This document shows positions 35,690-44,579 of a stretch of 64,000 bases of DNA, in pieces. The notes below the pieces were generated by a model that was given only the letters and a program-made list of their open reading frames with translations, did not search any database and was not told the DNA's origin. Origin of the DNA: Sphingopyxis sp. LC363 (GTDB taxonomy: Bacteria > Pseudomonadota > Alphaproteobacteria > Sphingomonadales > Sphingomonadaceae). The translations under genes and the position numbers were made by a program. The stretch is taken from positions 1 to 64,000 of the forward strand of contig NZ_JNFC01000016.1 in assembly GCF_000756385.1 (NCBI RefSeq). The letters are read 5' to 3'. The first letter of the stretch is position 1. Every line of letters starts with the position of its first letter.

Positions 35690-36897
35690 ACTACCCCCCG
35701 TTCCGCTATTCTCAACATGGTCAGCGCCGACAGCCGCGCCCGTTCGGCGAGGCTGTCGACGATCAGAAATTCGTCCGAGCTATGAATCGCGCCGCCTCGC
35801 GGTCCCATCGTGTCGACCACCGGAATCCCGCACGCGGCGATATTGTTGCCGTCGCACACGCCGCCGGTCGCGTTCCAGCCGATCGCCGGCAGGCCGAGCG
35901 CCGTCCCGCAGTCGCGCACCAGCTCGAACAGCCGCGTCGCGGCGGGGTCGAGCGGCTTCGGCGGCCGGTTGAAACCGCCATGGACATGGCAATGCACGTC
36001 ATGTTCGCGCGACACCGCCGCGACGGCATCGCGCATCGCGGCTTCGGCCGCCGCCATCGCTTGCGGAGTTGTTGGGCGCATGTTGACGCGCAGGATCGCC
36101 TGATCGGGCACGATATTGTTCGGCCCGCCGCCGTCGATCTTCGCCGGATTGACCTTCAGCGCATCGGATTTGAGCGCGCCGAGCCGCAGCGCGAGGTCGG
36201 CGGCGGCGAGCAAGGCGTTGCGCCCCTCCTGCGGGTTGCGCCCCGCGTGCGCGGCGCGGCCGTGGACGATTACCGAGAAATTGCCGCTCCCCGGTCGCGC
36301 GCCCGCGAGCGTGCCGTCGGGGAGGGCGGGTTCATAGGTCAGCGCCGCGGTCTTGCCCTTCGCGAGCTCGGCGATCAGCCGCGCCGACGCCTGGCTTCCC
36401 GTTTCCTCGTCGCTGTTGATCATCACGTCATAGCCGACGCGCTCGGCGAGCGGCGAGGCTTCGAGTCCCGCGAGCGCGGCAAGGATCACCGAAATGCCCG
36501 CTTTCATGTCCGCGGTCCCGGGGCCGTTGAGCACGCCGGGCTCGAGCCATTTCAGCGTCTGGAACGGATGGTCGGCGGCAAAGACCGTGTCCATATGGCC
36601 GGTCAGCAGCAGCTGCACGGGCGCGTCGGGCCGCACGCTAAGGTGCAGATGGTCGCCGCGCTGGATGATGTTGACGGTGCCGGCGCTATCGACGCTCTCG
36701 ACCGGATCGGCGGCGACGAGCCGGACCTCGCCCGGTAACGCGGAAAAGGCATCGGCCAACTGGCCCGCGACGCTCTTCAGCCCCGCAAGATTGCCCGTGC
36801 CGCTGTTGATCGCGGCCCATCGCTCGACCTGCGCGAGCATGGGCGCGTCGGCGGCGCTTTCGAGCGCGGGGGCCTCGGCGGTCGTGACGGAGTTCAT
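35686..36897 (-). CDS. M20 family metallopeptidase in the ast locus
   Basis: 403 residues. The two-zinc M20 ligands are visible: His in LLTGHMDTVFA, Asp in GPGTADMKAG, the catalytic Glu pair in NSDEETGS, Glu in TYEPALPDG and the C-terminal His in AIHSSDEF. The dimerisation domain contains GRAAHAGRNPQEGRNA. It resembles glutamate carboxypeptidase/CPG2-type enzymes that release glutamate from N-acyl or folyl conjugates. Its four-base overlap with astA suggests it acts in arginine degradation, possibly replacing AstE by cleaving succinylglutamate; that is inference. Confidence 0.88.
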   Translation of the reverse strand: MNSVTTAEAPALESAADAPMLAQVERWAAINSGTGNLAGLKSVAGQLADAFSALPGEVRLVAADPVESVDSAGTVNIIQRGDHLHLSVRPDAPVQLLLTGHMDTVFAADHPFQTLKWLEPGVLNGPGTADMKAGISVILAALAGLEASPLAERVGYDVMINSDEETGSQASARLIAELAKGKTAALTYEPALPDGTLAGARPGSGNFSVIVHGRAAHAGRNPQEGRNALLAAADLALRLGALKSDALKVNPAKIDGGGPNNIVPDQAILRVNMRPTTPQAMAAAEAAMRDAVAAVSREHDVHCHVHGGFNRPPKPLDPAATRLFELVRDCGTALGLPAIGWNATGGVCDGNNIAACGIPVVDTMGPRGGAIHSSDEFLIVDSLAERARLSALTMLRIAERGVV

Positions 36898-36944
36898 GCG
36901 CCGGCTATAGACGTGCCTGCCGCCCTTTTGCCACCCCCGACGCG

Positions 36945-38156
36945 CTATGGGGTCTTTGCAGCAGTAGCGACGGGTTCGAGGAGCGGTGTATAACCGCGAA
37001 GCTGCAACGCCTTGCGCGGCGAAAGCGTCGCGGCGAGCGTGCCCAGCACTTGCTGCGCCCGCACATCCTTGCCCTCAGCGAACAGGGTGCGGGCGAGTTC
37101 GACCCGCGCCCGCTGGCGCACGTCCAGATTGCCGAAGGGGTCGAAAAAGGAATCGATGCGGCTCTTATCCTTGACGCCGGTCCAACCGAAAGGCTTGGCG
37201 CTGGCCGCATCCTCGGCAATCGTCGTATAGCTCCGTGCGGCTTCTGCGAGCGATATCTTGCCCGTCAATATGCCGTATCGCGTCTGGAACAGCCGCGCTT
37301 CGGGCGAGGGCGCCTCGCCCGCGAAATCGGCGAGAATGCGCTCGACCCATCCCCAGTTCACGACGCCCGTGGTCGCCTGCATTCCGAGTAGGTTGAAGGC
37401 GAGGATCGCACCGCGATGGTCCGCTGTCGTCGCCGCGCGCACGGCAGCGTCGCCGGGGCGGCCGAGGCTCGCGGCGGGCACGAGTTCGATCGCGGGATCG
37501 TGCTTCAGGATCGCCTCGATGTCGGGCTTGTGGAAATATCCGACGACCACCAGCACGGTTTCGCCTTTCCGCTTATGCGCGATCGCGCGGACGCGCTGCG
37601 CCTGCATGAAGGTGCGATAGAGATAGAGGCGGCGCGGCAGGTCGCGGTCGGCACGCGGCGCGGGCTCGGTTGCCCATTTCTGCAACGGCGCGAGCGTCGC
37701 GGGGTCATCGGCCGAAAAGAAATCCCAACCGAGTATCTTGCGGTCGGGGAAGGTCAGGAAGCCCTGAAATCCCTGCGCCTTCCGCACTTCGAGCGGCGTA
37801 TCGAGATCGAGGCCGAAGCCGAGCAGTTGGTCGTGGGCCGGCGGCATCCAGTCGATCGGGCACAGCTCGGTCGCATTCTTCGCGGCCCAAGGCAGGATGA
37901 TGCCCTGGATTTCATAAGTGAATTCGTAATAGTCCTGCCGCGACGCCTGTTCGGGCGGGCGTTCGATACACACCGCCGCGGGCTTTACGAGATCGAGCCA
38001 GGCCGCGAGCATCCCCGGTTGATCCTTTTCGGCGACGAGCTGGGCGGCGTGCTCGACGCCGAGGATCGCGACGCGCGTTCTGACTTCTTGGGCATGGACA
38101 AGGGACGGAATGACGGCGACCAGGAGAGCAAACCACGGAAAGGCACGTCGCAGCAC
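36945..38156 (-). CDS. Exported protein, TraB/EreA/ChaN-clan-like
   Basis: 403 residues with a signal peptide ending VHAQ at about 23. The order VAILGVEHAAQLV, KPAAVCIERPPE and later VLVVVGYFHKPDIEAIL parallels the GxxH, xxE and VGxxH elements of the TraB/ChaN/erythromycin-esterase clan, so a metal- or proton-assisted hydrolase in the periplasm is plausible but unproven. The C-terminal third looks helical, perhaps TPR-like. The start is GTG at 38156 with GAGGAT nine bases upstream; no ATG is available before the signal peptide. It is 47 bases upstream of the M20 gene on the same strand. Confidence 0.6.
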   Translation of the reverse strand: MLRRAFPWFALLVAVIPSLVHAQEVRTRVAILGVEHAAQLVAEKDQPGMLAAWLDLVKPAAVCIERPPEQASRQDYYEFTYEIQGIILPWAAKNATELCPIDWMPPAHDQLLGFGLDLDTPLEVRKAQGFQGFLTFPDRKILGWDFFSADDPATLAPLQKWATEPAPRADRDLPRRLYLYRTFMQAQRVRAIAHKRKGETVLVVVGYFHKPDIEAILKHDPAIELVPAASLGRPGDAAVRAATTADHRGAILAFNLLGMQATTGVVNWGWVERILADFAGEAPSPEARLFQTRYGILTGKISLAEAARSYTTIAEDAASAKPFGWTGVKDKSRIDSFFDPFGNLDVRQRARVELARTLFAEGKDVRAQQVLGTLAATLSPRKALQLRGYTPLLEPVATAAKTP

Positions 38157-38361
38157 GGTAGATATCCTCGGCTAAGGAAATGGATGCTCGCATAGCATGG
38201 GTGGCGGCGGGGGCAACGCGGGAACCCGCGATACGGTAAAGTCGCTGCGGCGGGCCCGCCAATCGGCTAACACGCGCGCGAATCAGCCCGAATCGCAATA
38301 TATTAACCGAAAGTTGGGGACAGTCCGGCTAGGCTGACGGACCGATGATGAGTGGGGGGCG

Positions 38362-39534
38362 ATGACTTCTGCCTTTATATTCGGCATTAGCATGTCCGTG
38401 GCGGCCATTTTTGCCGTCGCGTTTGCCGTGGTCGCCGCGACCAACCGCACCGCGCGCGGCGCGCGGTGGCTCGCGCTGGGCTACGGCATGGGGATCATTT
38501 ATGTCGGCCTCGAATTTCTGCTGACGCAGCAGGCCGATCCGACCGGCGTCGGCATCGGCATTTTCCTCGTCTTCATGCTCGCGCTCAGCTTCGCGCTGGT
38601 CGGCGTTGCGCATCATTATCGCGTGCCACTGCCCTTGCCTGCGATGGCGGTAATATGGGGCCTCACGATCCTCGCCGTGCCCGCGATCTTCAGCCTGACC
38701 TATGGCTCGACGCTGCGGCTCACCCTCTATCAGCTTCCCTATTTCGCGATGCAGTCGCTGCTCGGGCTGGTGATCTGGCGCTCGGGCCGCCGCCAGGCGC
38801 TCGACCTGCTGCTGATTGCGCTGCAGGCGGTCGCGGCGATCATCTATGTCGCCAAGCCCTTCATCGCGGCGACGGTCGGAACGGCGAGTTCGCCGCAGGA
38901 CTATATGGCGACGACCTATGCCGCCATCTCGCAGACTGGCAGCGTCGTTACCCTCATGGCAATCGCGCTTGTCATGCTGCTCGTGATCATGCGCGACACG
39001 ACGGCGGAAATGGTCGCGCGTTCGGAAACCGATCCGCTGTCGAGCGTGCTCAACCGGCGCGGTTTCGAACATCATGCCGAAATGGCGTTTTTGCGCGGTG
39101 GGGCGGCGGTGCTGATCACCGCCGATCTCGACGATTTCAAGAAGATCAACGACAGTTTCGGCCATGCGGCGGGCGACGGCGTGATCGCGCATTTCGCGGC
39201 GATGCTGGCCGGTGCCGCGCCTGCCAATGCGATCGTGGGCCGCATCGGCGGCGAGGAGTTCGCGGTCCTGCTTCCCGACGCCTTGCTGTCCGATGGACGG
39301 CTTTATGCCGAAACCGTGCGCGCCGCGTTTGCATCGGCGCGCTTGCCGGTGCTCGGGGTCGATCGCGGCTTCACGGCGTCGTTCGGCGTCGCCCAGCGAA
39401 CGTCGGACCGTTCGCTGTTCGAACTGGCGCGCCGCGCCGACGCCGCGCTCTATCGGGCCAAGGCCGCGGGACGGAACCAGGTTCGCGTCGCGCTCGGTGA
39501 AATGCCGCCTGTGCCGGCAGTAGGCGTCGCCTGA
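38362..39534 (+). CDS. Membrane-bound diguanylate cyclase (GGDEF domain)
   Basis: 390 residues. Six or seven membrane segments fill residues 1-212, a sensor of the unnamed integral type. The GGDEF domain follows from about 220: DPLSSVLNRRGF, ADLDDFKKINDSFGHAAGD and the active-site GGEEF, all consistent with c-di-GMP synthesis. The position of the RxxD inhibitory site, ten residues before GGEEF, reads PANA, so product feedback inhibition at the I-site is probably absent. The start at 38362 follows GGGGGGCG. Confidence 0.93.
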   Translation: MTSAFIFGISMSVAAIFAVAFAVVAATNRTARGARWLALGYGMGIIYVGLEFLLTQQADPTGVGIGIFLVFMLALSFALVGVAHHYRVPLPLPAMAVIWGLTILAVPAIFSLTYGSTLRLTLYQLPYFAMQSLLGLVIWRSGRRQALDLLLIALQAVAAIIYVAKPFIAATVGTASSPQDYMATTYAAISQTGSVVTLMAIALVMLLVIMRDTTAEMVARSETDPLSSVLNRRGFEHHAEMAFLRGGAAVLITADLDDFKKINDSFGHAAGDGVIAHFAAMLAGAAPANAIVGRIGGEEFAVLLPDALLSDGRLYAETVRAAFASARLPVLGVDRGFTASFGVAQRTSDRSLFELARRADAALYRAKAAGRNQVRVALGEMPPVPAVGVA

Positions 39535-39536
39535 CG

Positions 39537-39848
39537 TCAGACGCCGAGCAGCGGCGTGTCTTCCTCGCGCGGGGGTGCCGCTTCGAAACCGGGCAGGGGC
39601 TCGAAACCCTCTTCGCTGAGCTCGATCGACGCGAGGCCGCCGAGCTTGAAATGTCCCAGCCGCGGCTCTTCGTCCGACCGCCAGCTCTTATTGAGATTCA
39701 GCGCGCTGATGAACAGGTCGCCGCGGCGTTCGAACAGCAAATGCGGCGCCAGTGTAAGCGTCTGGCCGTTATACTGCGCCGTCACCAGCTTCTTGCGGGC
39801 GATGGCTTCCATCAATTTCAGTCGTGTGTCGTCCATGGATCCGGTCAT
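39537..39848 (-). CDS. Small WYL-like protein of unknown function
   Basis: 103 residues from ATG 39848 (an in-frame ATG at 39836 and TTG at 39881 are alternatives). The pattern LMEAIARKKLVTAQYNG, then LAPHLLFERRGDLFISALNLN and LGHFKLGGLASIEL, resembles a lone WYL domain: a helix, a beta-barrel-like core and the P-x-x-L-x-x-R-x-G-x-x-x turn. WYL domains sense nucleic acids or ligands, mostly in regulators; this one has no helix-turn-helix. It ends two bases from the convergent diguanylate cyclase stop. Confidence 0.6.
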   Translation of the reverse strand: MTGSMDDTRLKLMEAIARKKLVTAQYNGQTLTLAPHLLFERRGDLFISALNLNKSWRSDEEPRLGHFKLGGLASIELSEEGFEPLPGFEAAPPREEDTPLLGV

Positions 39849-40004
39849 CAGGGGAGGGTGTTTTTTCGTTGTGCGTTGCAACGTAACCTACGCGGCTCCC
39901 ATTGAAAAGCGCCCATTGCCAATCGAATCCAATCGCGGCATAGGGCGCTGGCCCTTTCCTCCCCGGGTCCACTGGCGCAGCCGCGCCGACCAGAGGGTAT
40001 TTGC

Positions 40005-42098
40005 ATGACCGAATTTCTCGATCGCTCCGGCCTGTCCGTCGATTCGCGACTGGCCGATTTCATCGAACGGCGCGCGTTGCCGGGGACCGGGCTCGACGCC
40101 GCCAAATTCTGGAGCGATTTCGCCGGGCTGCTCAGCAAGTTCGCACCCGAAAATGCCGCGCTGCTGGCGAAGCGCGAGGATCTGCAGGCGCAGATCGATG
40201 CGTGGCACGAAGCGCGCGCTGGACAAGCGCACGATGCCGCCGCCTATCAGGCTTTCCTGCGCGAGATCGGCTATCTCGTCCCCGAACCCGCGCCGTTCAG
40301 CGTCGGCACAAAAAATGTCGATCCCGAAATCGCGACGATGGCGGGGCCGCAGCTCGTCGTGCCCGCGCTCAATGCGCGCTTCGCGCTCAACGCCGCCAAT
40401 GCGCGCTGGGGCAGCCTTTACGACGCGCTTTACGGCACCGACGCACTCGACGCGCCGCCCGCGAAGCCCGGCGGCTATGATGCGGAGCGCGGCGCGGCGG
40501 TGATCGCGCGGGCGAAGGCATTCCTCGACGAAGCGGTGCCGCTCGCGTCGGGGAGCTGGGCCGACTGGCAGGGCGGGCAGCTCGCGCTCGCCGACCCGGC
40601 GCAATGGGCCGGCAGCAAGCCCGGCGGCATTTTGCTGAAGCATAACGGCCTTCACATCGAACTGGTGATCGACCCCGACAGCGCGATCGGCAAGACCGAC
40701 CCCGCGGGCATCGCCGACGTCCTGATCGAGGCCGCCCTGACGACGATCATCGACCTTGAGGACAGCGTCGCCGCGGTCGACGGCGAGGATAAGGTTCTCG
40801 GCTATGCAAACTGGCTCGGCTTGATGCGCGGCGATCTCGTCGAAAGTTTCGACAAGGGCGGCAAGACGGTCACGCGCGCGATGGAAGCCGACCGCGAATG
40901 GACTTCGCCGTCGGGTGAGGCGTTCACGCTCCACGGCCGCAGCGTGATGTTCGTGCGCAACGTCGGTCATCTGATGACGACGCCGATGATCAAGCTGCCG
41001 AACGGCGCCGAAGCGCCCGAAGGGCTCTGCGACGCGGTGATCACCAGCCTCTGCTCGCTGCACGACCTCAAGGGCCTCGGCACGCTCAGGAACAGCCGCG
41101 CGGGCAGCATCTATATCGTCAAGCCCAAGCAGCACGGGCCCGAGGAATGCGGCTTCACCGACAGGCTGTTCGACGCGGTCGAGGACATGCTCGGCCTTGC
41201 GCGCCACACGATCAAGGTCGGCGTGATGGACGAGGAGCGCCGCACCAGCGCGAACCTTGCCGCGTGCATCGAAGCGGTGAAGAACCGCATCGTCTTCATC
41301 AACACCGGCTTCCTCGACCGCACCGGCGACGAGATCCACACCTCGATGCGCGCGGGACCGATGATCCCGAAGGGCGAGATGAAGGCATCGGACTGGATCG
41401 CGAGCTACGAGGATCGCAACGTCCGTATAGGCCTTGCCTGCGGCCTGTCGGGCAAGGCGCAGATCGGCAAGGGCATGTGGGCGATGCCCGACCTGATGCG
41501 CGGCATGCTCGACGCCAAGATCGGCCATCCGAAGTCGGGCGCGAACACCGCTTGGGTGCCGTCGCCGACCGCGGCGACCTTGCACGCGCTGCATTATCAT
41601 CAGGTCGACGTCTTCGCGCGCCAGAAGGAAATTGCGGGCGAGGCGGTGCCGTCGCTCGACCGGCTGCTCGCGATTCCCGTCGCCACCGGCCGCAACTGGA
41701 GCGAAACCGAAATTGCGCGAGAGCTCGACAATAATTGCCAGGGCATCCTCGGTTATGTCGTGCGCTGGATCGACCAGGGCGTCGGCTGCTCGAAGGTCCC
41801 CGACATCGACGACGTCGGATTGATGGAAGACCGCGCGACGCTGCGCATTTCGAGCCAGGCGCTCGCCAACTGGCTGCTCCACGGTGTCTGCACCGAGGCG
41901 CAGGTCGACGCGGCGCTGGCGCGCATGGCGGCCAAGGTCGATGCGCAGAACGCGGGCGATCCGCTCTATGAAAAACTGTCGCCCGACGGCATCGCTTATC
42001 GCGCCGCGCGCGCGCTGATCTTCGAAGGCGTGGCGCAGCCGTCGGGCTATACCGAGCCGCTGCTGCACAAATACCGGCAGATGAAAAAGGCGGGTTGA
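40005..42098 (+). CDS. glcB: Malate synthase G
   Basis: 697 residues, somewhat shorter than the about 720 usual for isoform G. Diagnostic stretches are [33 protein letters not shown], the [17 protein letters not shown] loop, [30 protein letters not shown] and [19 protein letters not shown]. It condenses glyoxylate with acetyl-CoA to malate, the second step of the glyoxylate shunt or of glycolate use. No isocitrate lyase gene is nearby. Confidence 0.97.
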   Translation: MTEFLDRSGLSVDSRLADFIERRALPGTGLDAAKFWSDFAGLLSKFAPENAALLAKREDLQAQIDAWHEARAGQAHDAAAYQAFLREIGYLVPEPAPFSVGTKNVDPEIATMAGPQLVVPALNARFALNAANARWGSLYDALYGTDALDAPPAKPGGYDAERGAAVIARAKAFLDEAVPLASGSWADWQGGQLALADPAQWAGSKPGGILLKHNGLHIELVIDPDSAIGKTDPAGIADVLIEAALTTIIDLEDSVAAVDGEDKVLGYANWLGLMRGDLVESFDKGGKTVTRAMEADREWTSPSGEAFTLHGRSVMFVRNVGHLMTTPMIKLPNGAEAPEGLCDAVITSLCSLHDLKGLGTLRNSRAGSIYIVKPKQHGPEECGFTDRLFDAVEDMLGLARHTIKVGVMDEERRTSANLAACIEAVKNRIVFINTGFLDRTGDEIHTSMRAGPMIPKGEMKASDWIASYEDRNVRIGLACGLSGKAQIGKGMWAMPDLMRGMLDAKIGHPKSGANTAWVPSPTAATLHALHYHQVDVFARQKEIAGEAVPSLDRLLAIPVATGRNWSETEIARELDNNCQGILGYVVRWIDQGVGCSKVPDIDDVGLMEDRATLRISSQALANWLLHGVCTEAQVDAALARMAAKVDAQNAGDPLYEKLSPDGIAYRAARALIFEGVAQPSGYTEPLLHKYRQMKKAG

Positions 42099-42136
42099 AA
42101 GAGCTGCGGCCGCTTACGGCCGATAGCTGCGATTGA

Positions 42137-42271
42137 TCCTCCCTGCGGCGAAGCCGTGGGGAGGGGGACCGCCGCGGAGCGGTGGTGGAGGGGCCGCATC
42201 GGCCGCGTCATAGCCCCTCCGTCAGCGCTTCGCGCTGCCACCTCCCCATCAATGCGCGACAGGGAGGAGCT
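42137..42271. repeat. REP-doublet palindrome (element C)
   Basis: Inverted REP-like units occupy about 42137-42195 and 42213-42271. The left unit carries GGGGGACCGCCGCGGAGCGG and GGTGGAGGGGC; the right carries the GCCACCTCCCC version with GTCAGCGCTTCGCGCTG. Same architecture as the elements at 17.2 and 30.4 kb. It fills much of the 254-base glcB-dmeF gap. Confidence 0.85.
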
Positions 42272-42352
42272 TACGGCCGGTCTTCACCCCAAAGCCATCT
42301 CCACACCCACGCCCCTTGTCGAATAAGCCGCGATGCGAAATAGATAGGCGGC

Positions 42353-43255
42353 ATGTCCGAATCCCCGTCCACCCAGCATCTGCATGACTTCCTCGGCGCC
42401 TCGCACGACGAGAATGCGAAGCGCACCCTGTGGGTCGTCGCGCTGACCGCGGTGATGATGGTTGCGGAGATCGCGGCGGGTTACTGGACCGGGTCGATGG
42501 CGCTGCTCGCCGACGGCTTCCATATGGCGACCCACGCCGGCGCGCTCGGCCTCGCCGCGCTCGCCTATCGCTATGCCAAGAAGCATCGCCACGATCCGCG
42601 CTACAGCTTCGGTACCGGAAAGGTCGGCGACCTCACCGGTTTTGCTTCGGCGCTGATCCTTGGCATTTTCGCGATCGGCATCGCGGTCGAATCCTTCCTG
42701 CGGCTGATCGATCCGGTTCGCGTCGATTTCGCGAGCGCGACGCTCGTCGCGGTGCTCGGCCTTCTGGTCAATGTCGTCAGCGCGCTGCTATTGATGGGCG
42801 GACATCATCATCATGGGCACGGACATGACCATGATCACGCCCACCACCACGGTCACGACAATAACCTTCGTTCGGCCTATTTCCACGTCCTCGCCGACGC
42901 GCTGACCTCGCTGCTCGCGATCGGCGCGCTGCTCGCGGGGCGCTATCTCGGACTCCACTGGATGGACCCCGCGATGGGTATCGTCGGGGCGCTGGTGATC
43001 GCGCGCTGGTCGTGGGGACTGATGCGCGACACCTCCGCGATCCTGCTCGACACGAATGACGATGAGGCGGCGGCGGCGATCCGCTCGCGCGTCGAGGCGG
43101 CGGGGGCGGTCGTCACCGACCTCCACGTCTGGCGCGTCGGGCCAGAGGCGCGCGCGGCGATCGTCGAAGTGAAGGGCGACGTGTCGTGCGAGGAGCTGCG
43201 CGACCGGCTGACGGACATCGTGGCGGTCGCGCATCTGACGATCGCGCTGCGCTGA
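42353..43255 (+). CDS. dmeF: Cation diffusion facilitator, DmeF-like Co/Ni (Zn) exporter
   Basis: 300 residues with six membrane segments. The N-terminal HLHDFLGASHDENAKRT and MALLADGFHMATHAGAL with FGTGKVGDLTGF are characteristic of DmeF. A histidine-rich cytoplasmic loop at about 144-163 (over ten histidines, with several aspartates) lies between segments 4 and 5, followed by YFHVLADALTSLLA with the metal-site His and Asp. The C-terminal cytoplasmic domain begins near 230. It exports divalent metal in exchange for protons. No RcnR/FrmR-type regulator is adjacent. Confidence 0.9.
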   Translation: MSESPSTQHLHDFLGASHDENAKRTLWVVALTAVMMVAEIAAGYWTGSMALLADGFHMATHAGALGLAALAYRYAKKHRHDPRYSFGTGKVGDLTGFASALILGIFAIGIAVESFLRLIDPVRVDFASATLVAVLGLLVNVVSALLLMGGHHHHGHGHDHDHAHHHGHDNNLRSAYFHVLADALTSLLAIGALLAGRYLGLHWMDPAMGIVGALVIARWSWGLMRDTSAILLDTNDDEAAAAIRSRVEAAGAVVTDLHVWRVGPEARAAIVEVKGDVSCEELRDRLTDIVAVAHLTIALR

Positions 43256-43293
43256 CCCGTCGATAGCGGTTGCGCCGCGGCGCGATTTGATTA

Positions 43294-43308
43294 GAACATA
43301 GAGGGAAC
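43294..43308 (+). promoter_or_regulatory. Candidate LexA (SOS) box
   Basis: GAAC-ATAGAGG-GAAC is a perfect direct repeat with seven-base spacing, 17 bases upstream of the start of the 164-residue gene. TTGATT lies two bases before the first half-site and may be the -35 hexamer. Orientation and position fit LexA control of the rightward gene. Confidence 0.65.
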
Positions 43309-43325
43309 ATTCTGGAGTCCCGCCT

Positions 43326-43820
43326 ATGTCCGCTGCCGTCGATCGCGCCTATCGCCACCATCCGAAAGCAGCGCGCTATCATTCGTGCGTCGAGGCCGGC
43401 GGCGCCGCGCTGAAACTCTATCATCTGACCGCCCCCGACGCGCCGGTGCCGGACGATGTCAAGACGCTGGCGGCGCAGTGGTTCGCGGAGCAGGCGCCCG
43501 CGACGCTGACCGAAAATGATTGCGGCTTCGTCATCCTCCACCGCTGCGGCGCCGATTTCTATTTCCTGCTCGTGTCGGTGTGGCGCGGCTCGAACGAGCT
43601 GTGGGAAGCGGTCTGGTACCGGCATGGAGACATGCCCGCCTTCGTGCCCTTCGACGCGGCCTATCCGCCGCAGCCGGGCGTGGTGCGCCCGACCTTCTGT
43701 GTCTGGGAGCTCGGCATCGTCGCGCACGAAAGCGCGGCGTGGGCCCGCTATCTCGGTTCGCCGCGCGACGATGCCGCGCGGTCGCGCTGGGTTGATGACA
43801 TCTTCGAAGGCGCGGTGTAG
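43326..43820 (+). CDS. Conserved-looking protein of unknown function, candidate SOS gene
   Basis: 164 residues, no signal peptide or membrane segment. It is rich in tryptophan and tyrosine (WFAEQAPATL, FYFLLVSVWRGSNELWEAVWY, FCVWELGIVAHESAAWARYL), with two cysteines. GGAG nine bases upstream of the ATG is a good ribosome site. I do not recognise the family. A perfect LexA-type direct repeat precedes it, so it may be induced by DNA damage. A GTG-started DJ-1/PfpI gene follows 43 bases later and may be in the same transcript. Confidence 0.75.
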   Translation: MSAAVDRAYRHHPKAARYHSCVEAGGAALKLYHLTAPDAPVPDDVKTLAAQWFAEQAPATLTENDCGFVILHRCGADFYFLLVSVWRGSNELWEAVWYRHGDMPAFVPFDAAYPPQPGVVRPTFCVWELGIVAHESAAWARYLGSPRDDAARSRWVDDIFEGAV

Positions 43821-43863
43821 GCGCGAGCCCCTTTGGTCCTTCATCTTTCGCAGGAGTTTTTAC

Positions 43864-44487
43864 GTGCAGATCGCGGTGCTGACCTTCGACGGCTTCAACG
43901 AACTTGATTCGTTCGTCGCCGCCGCCATCCTCAACCGCCTGCGCGGACAGGGCTGGGAGGCGCATATCACCGCGCCGACGCCGCAGGTCACCTCGATGAA
44001 CGGCGTGACGATCGAGCGGCAGCAACCGCTCGACTTCGCGGCAAAGGCCGATGCGGTGATCATCGGCAGCGGCATCCGGACGCGCGAGATCGCGGCCGAT
44101 CCGCTGATGCTCGGCCGCATCCGGCTCGACCCCGCACGCCAGCTTGTCGGCGCGCAATGTTCGGGAACGCTGCTGCTCGCGCGGCTCGGGCTGATCGGCA
44201 ATCTCCCCGCCTGCACCGATCTCACCACCAAACCTTGGGTGATCGAGGCGGGGGTGGAGGTGCTCGATACGCCCTTCGTCGCGCACGGCAATGTCGCGAC
44301 GGCGGGCGGCTGCCTCGCGTCGCAATATCTTGGCGCGTGGATCATCGCGCGCCTCGCCGGGACGGCGGCGGCCGAAGAAGCGCTCCACTATGTCGCGCCG
44401 GTCGGCGAAAAGGCCGATTATGTGAGCCGCGCGATGGCGGCGGTGCGGCCGTTCCTGCCGGTCGAGACCCTCGCGCGCAGCGCTTAG
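43864..44487 (+). CDS. DJ-1/PfpI family protein
   Basis: 207 residues starting at GTG 43864 with AGGAG upstream. The fold markers are IAVLTFDGFNELD at the N-terminus (Glu13 in the acid position), DAVIIGSG, and the nucleophile elbow GAQCSGTLLLARLGL with Cys99. Relatives include glyoxalase III/deglycase-like, isonitrile hydratase-like and AraC-fused sensors; the exact activity is not evident. It lies just downstream of the candidate SOS gene. Confidence 0.88.
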   Translation: MQIAVLTFDGFNELDSFVAAAILNRLRGQGWEAHITAPTPQVTSMNGVTIERQQPLDFAAKADAVIIGSGIRTREIAADPLMLGRIRLDPARQLVGAQCSGTLLLARLGLIGNLPACTDLTTKPWVIEAGVEVLDTPFVAHGNVATAGGCLASQYLGAWIIARLAGTAAAEEALHYVAPVGEKADYVSRAMAAVRPFLPVETLARSA

Positions 44488-44579
44488 GGTCGGCTCTGAT
44501 TGGCGATCCCATACAATACAGCTTGCTCCACCCCCCTATAAGGCGGCATTTTGCGGCATTGGGCAATGGGGGCAGGGCG

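Noticed and set aside
39888-42068. A 726-codon leftward frame opposite malate synthase G
   Set aside because: Shadow of glcB, whose catalytic motifs are intact.
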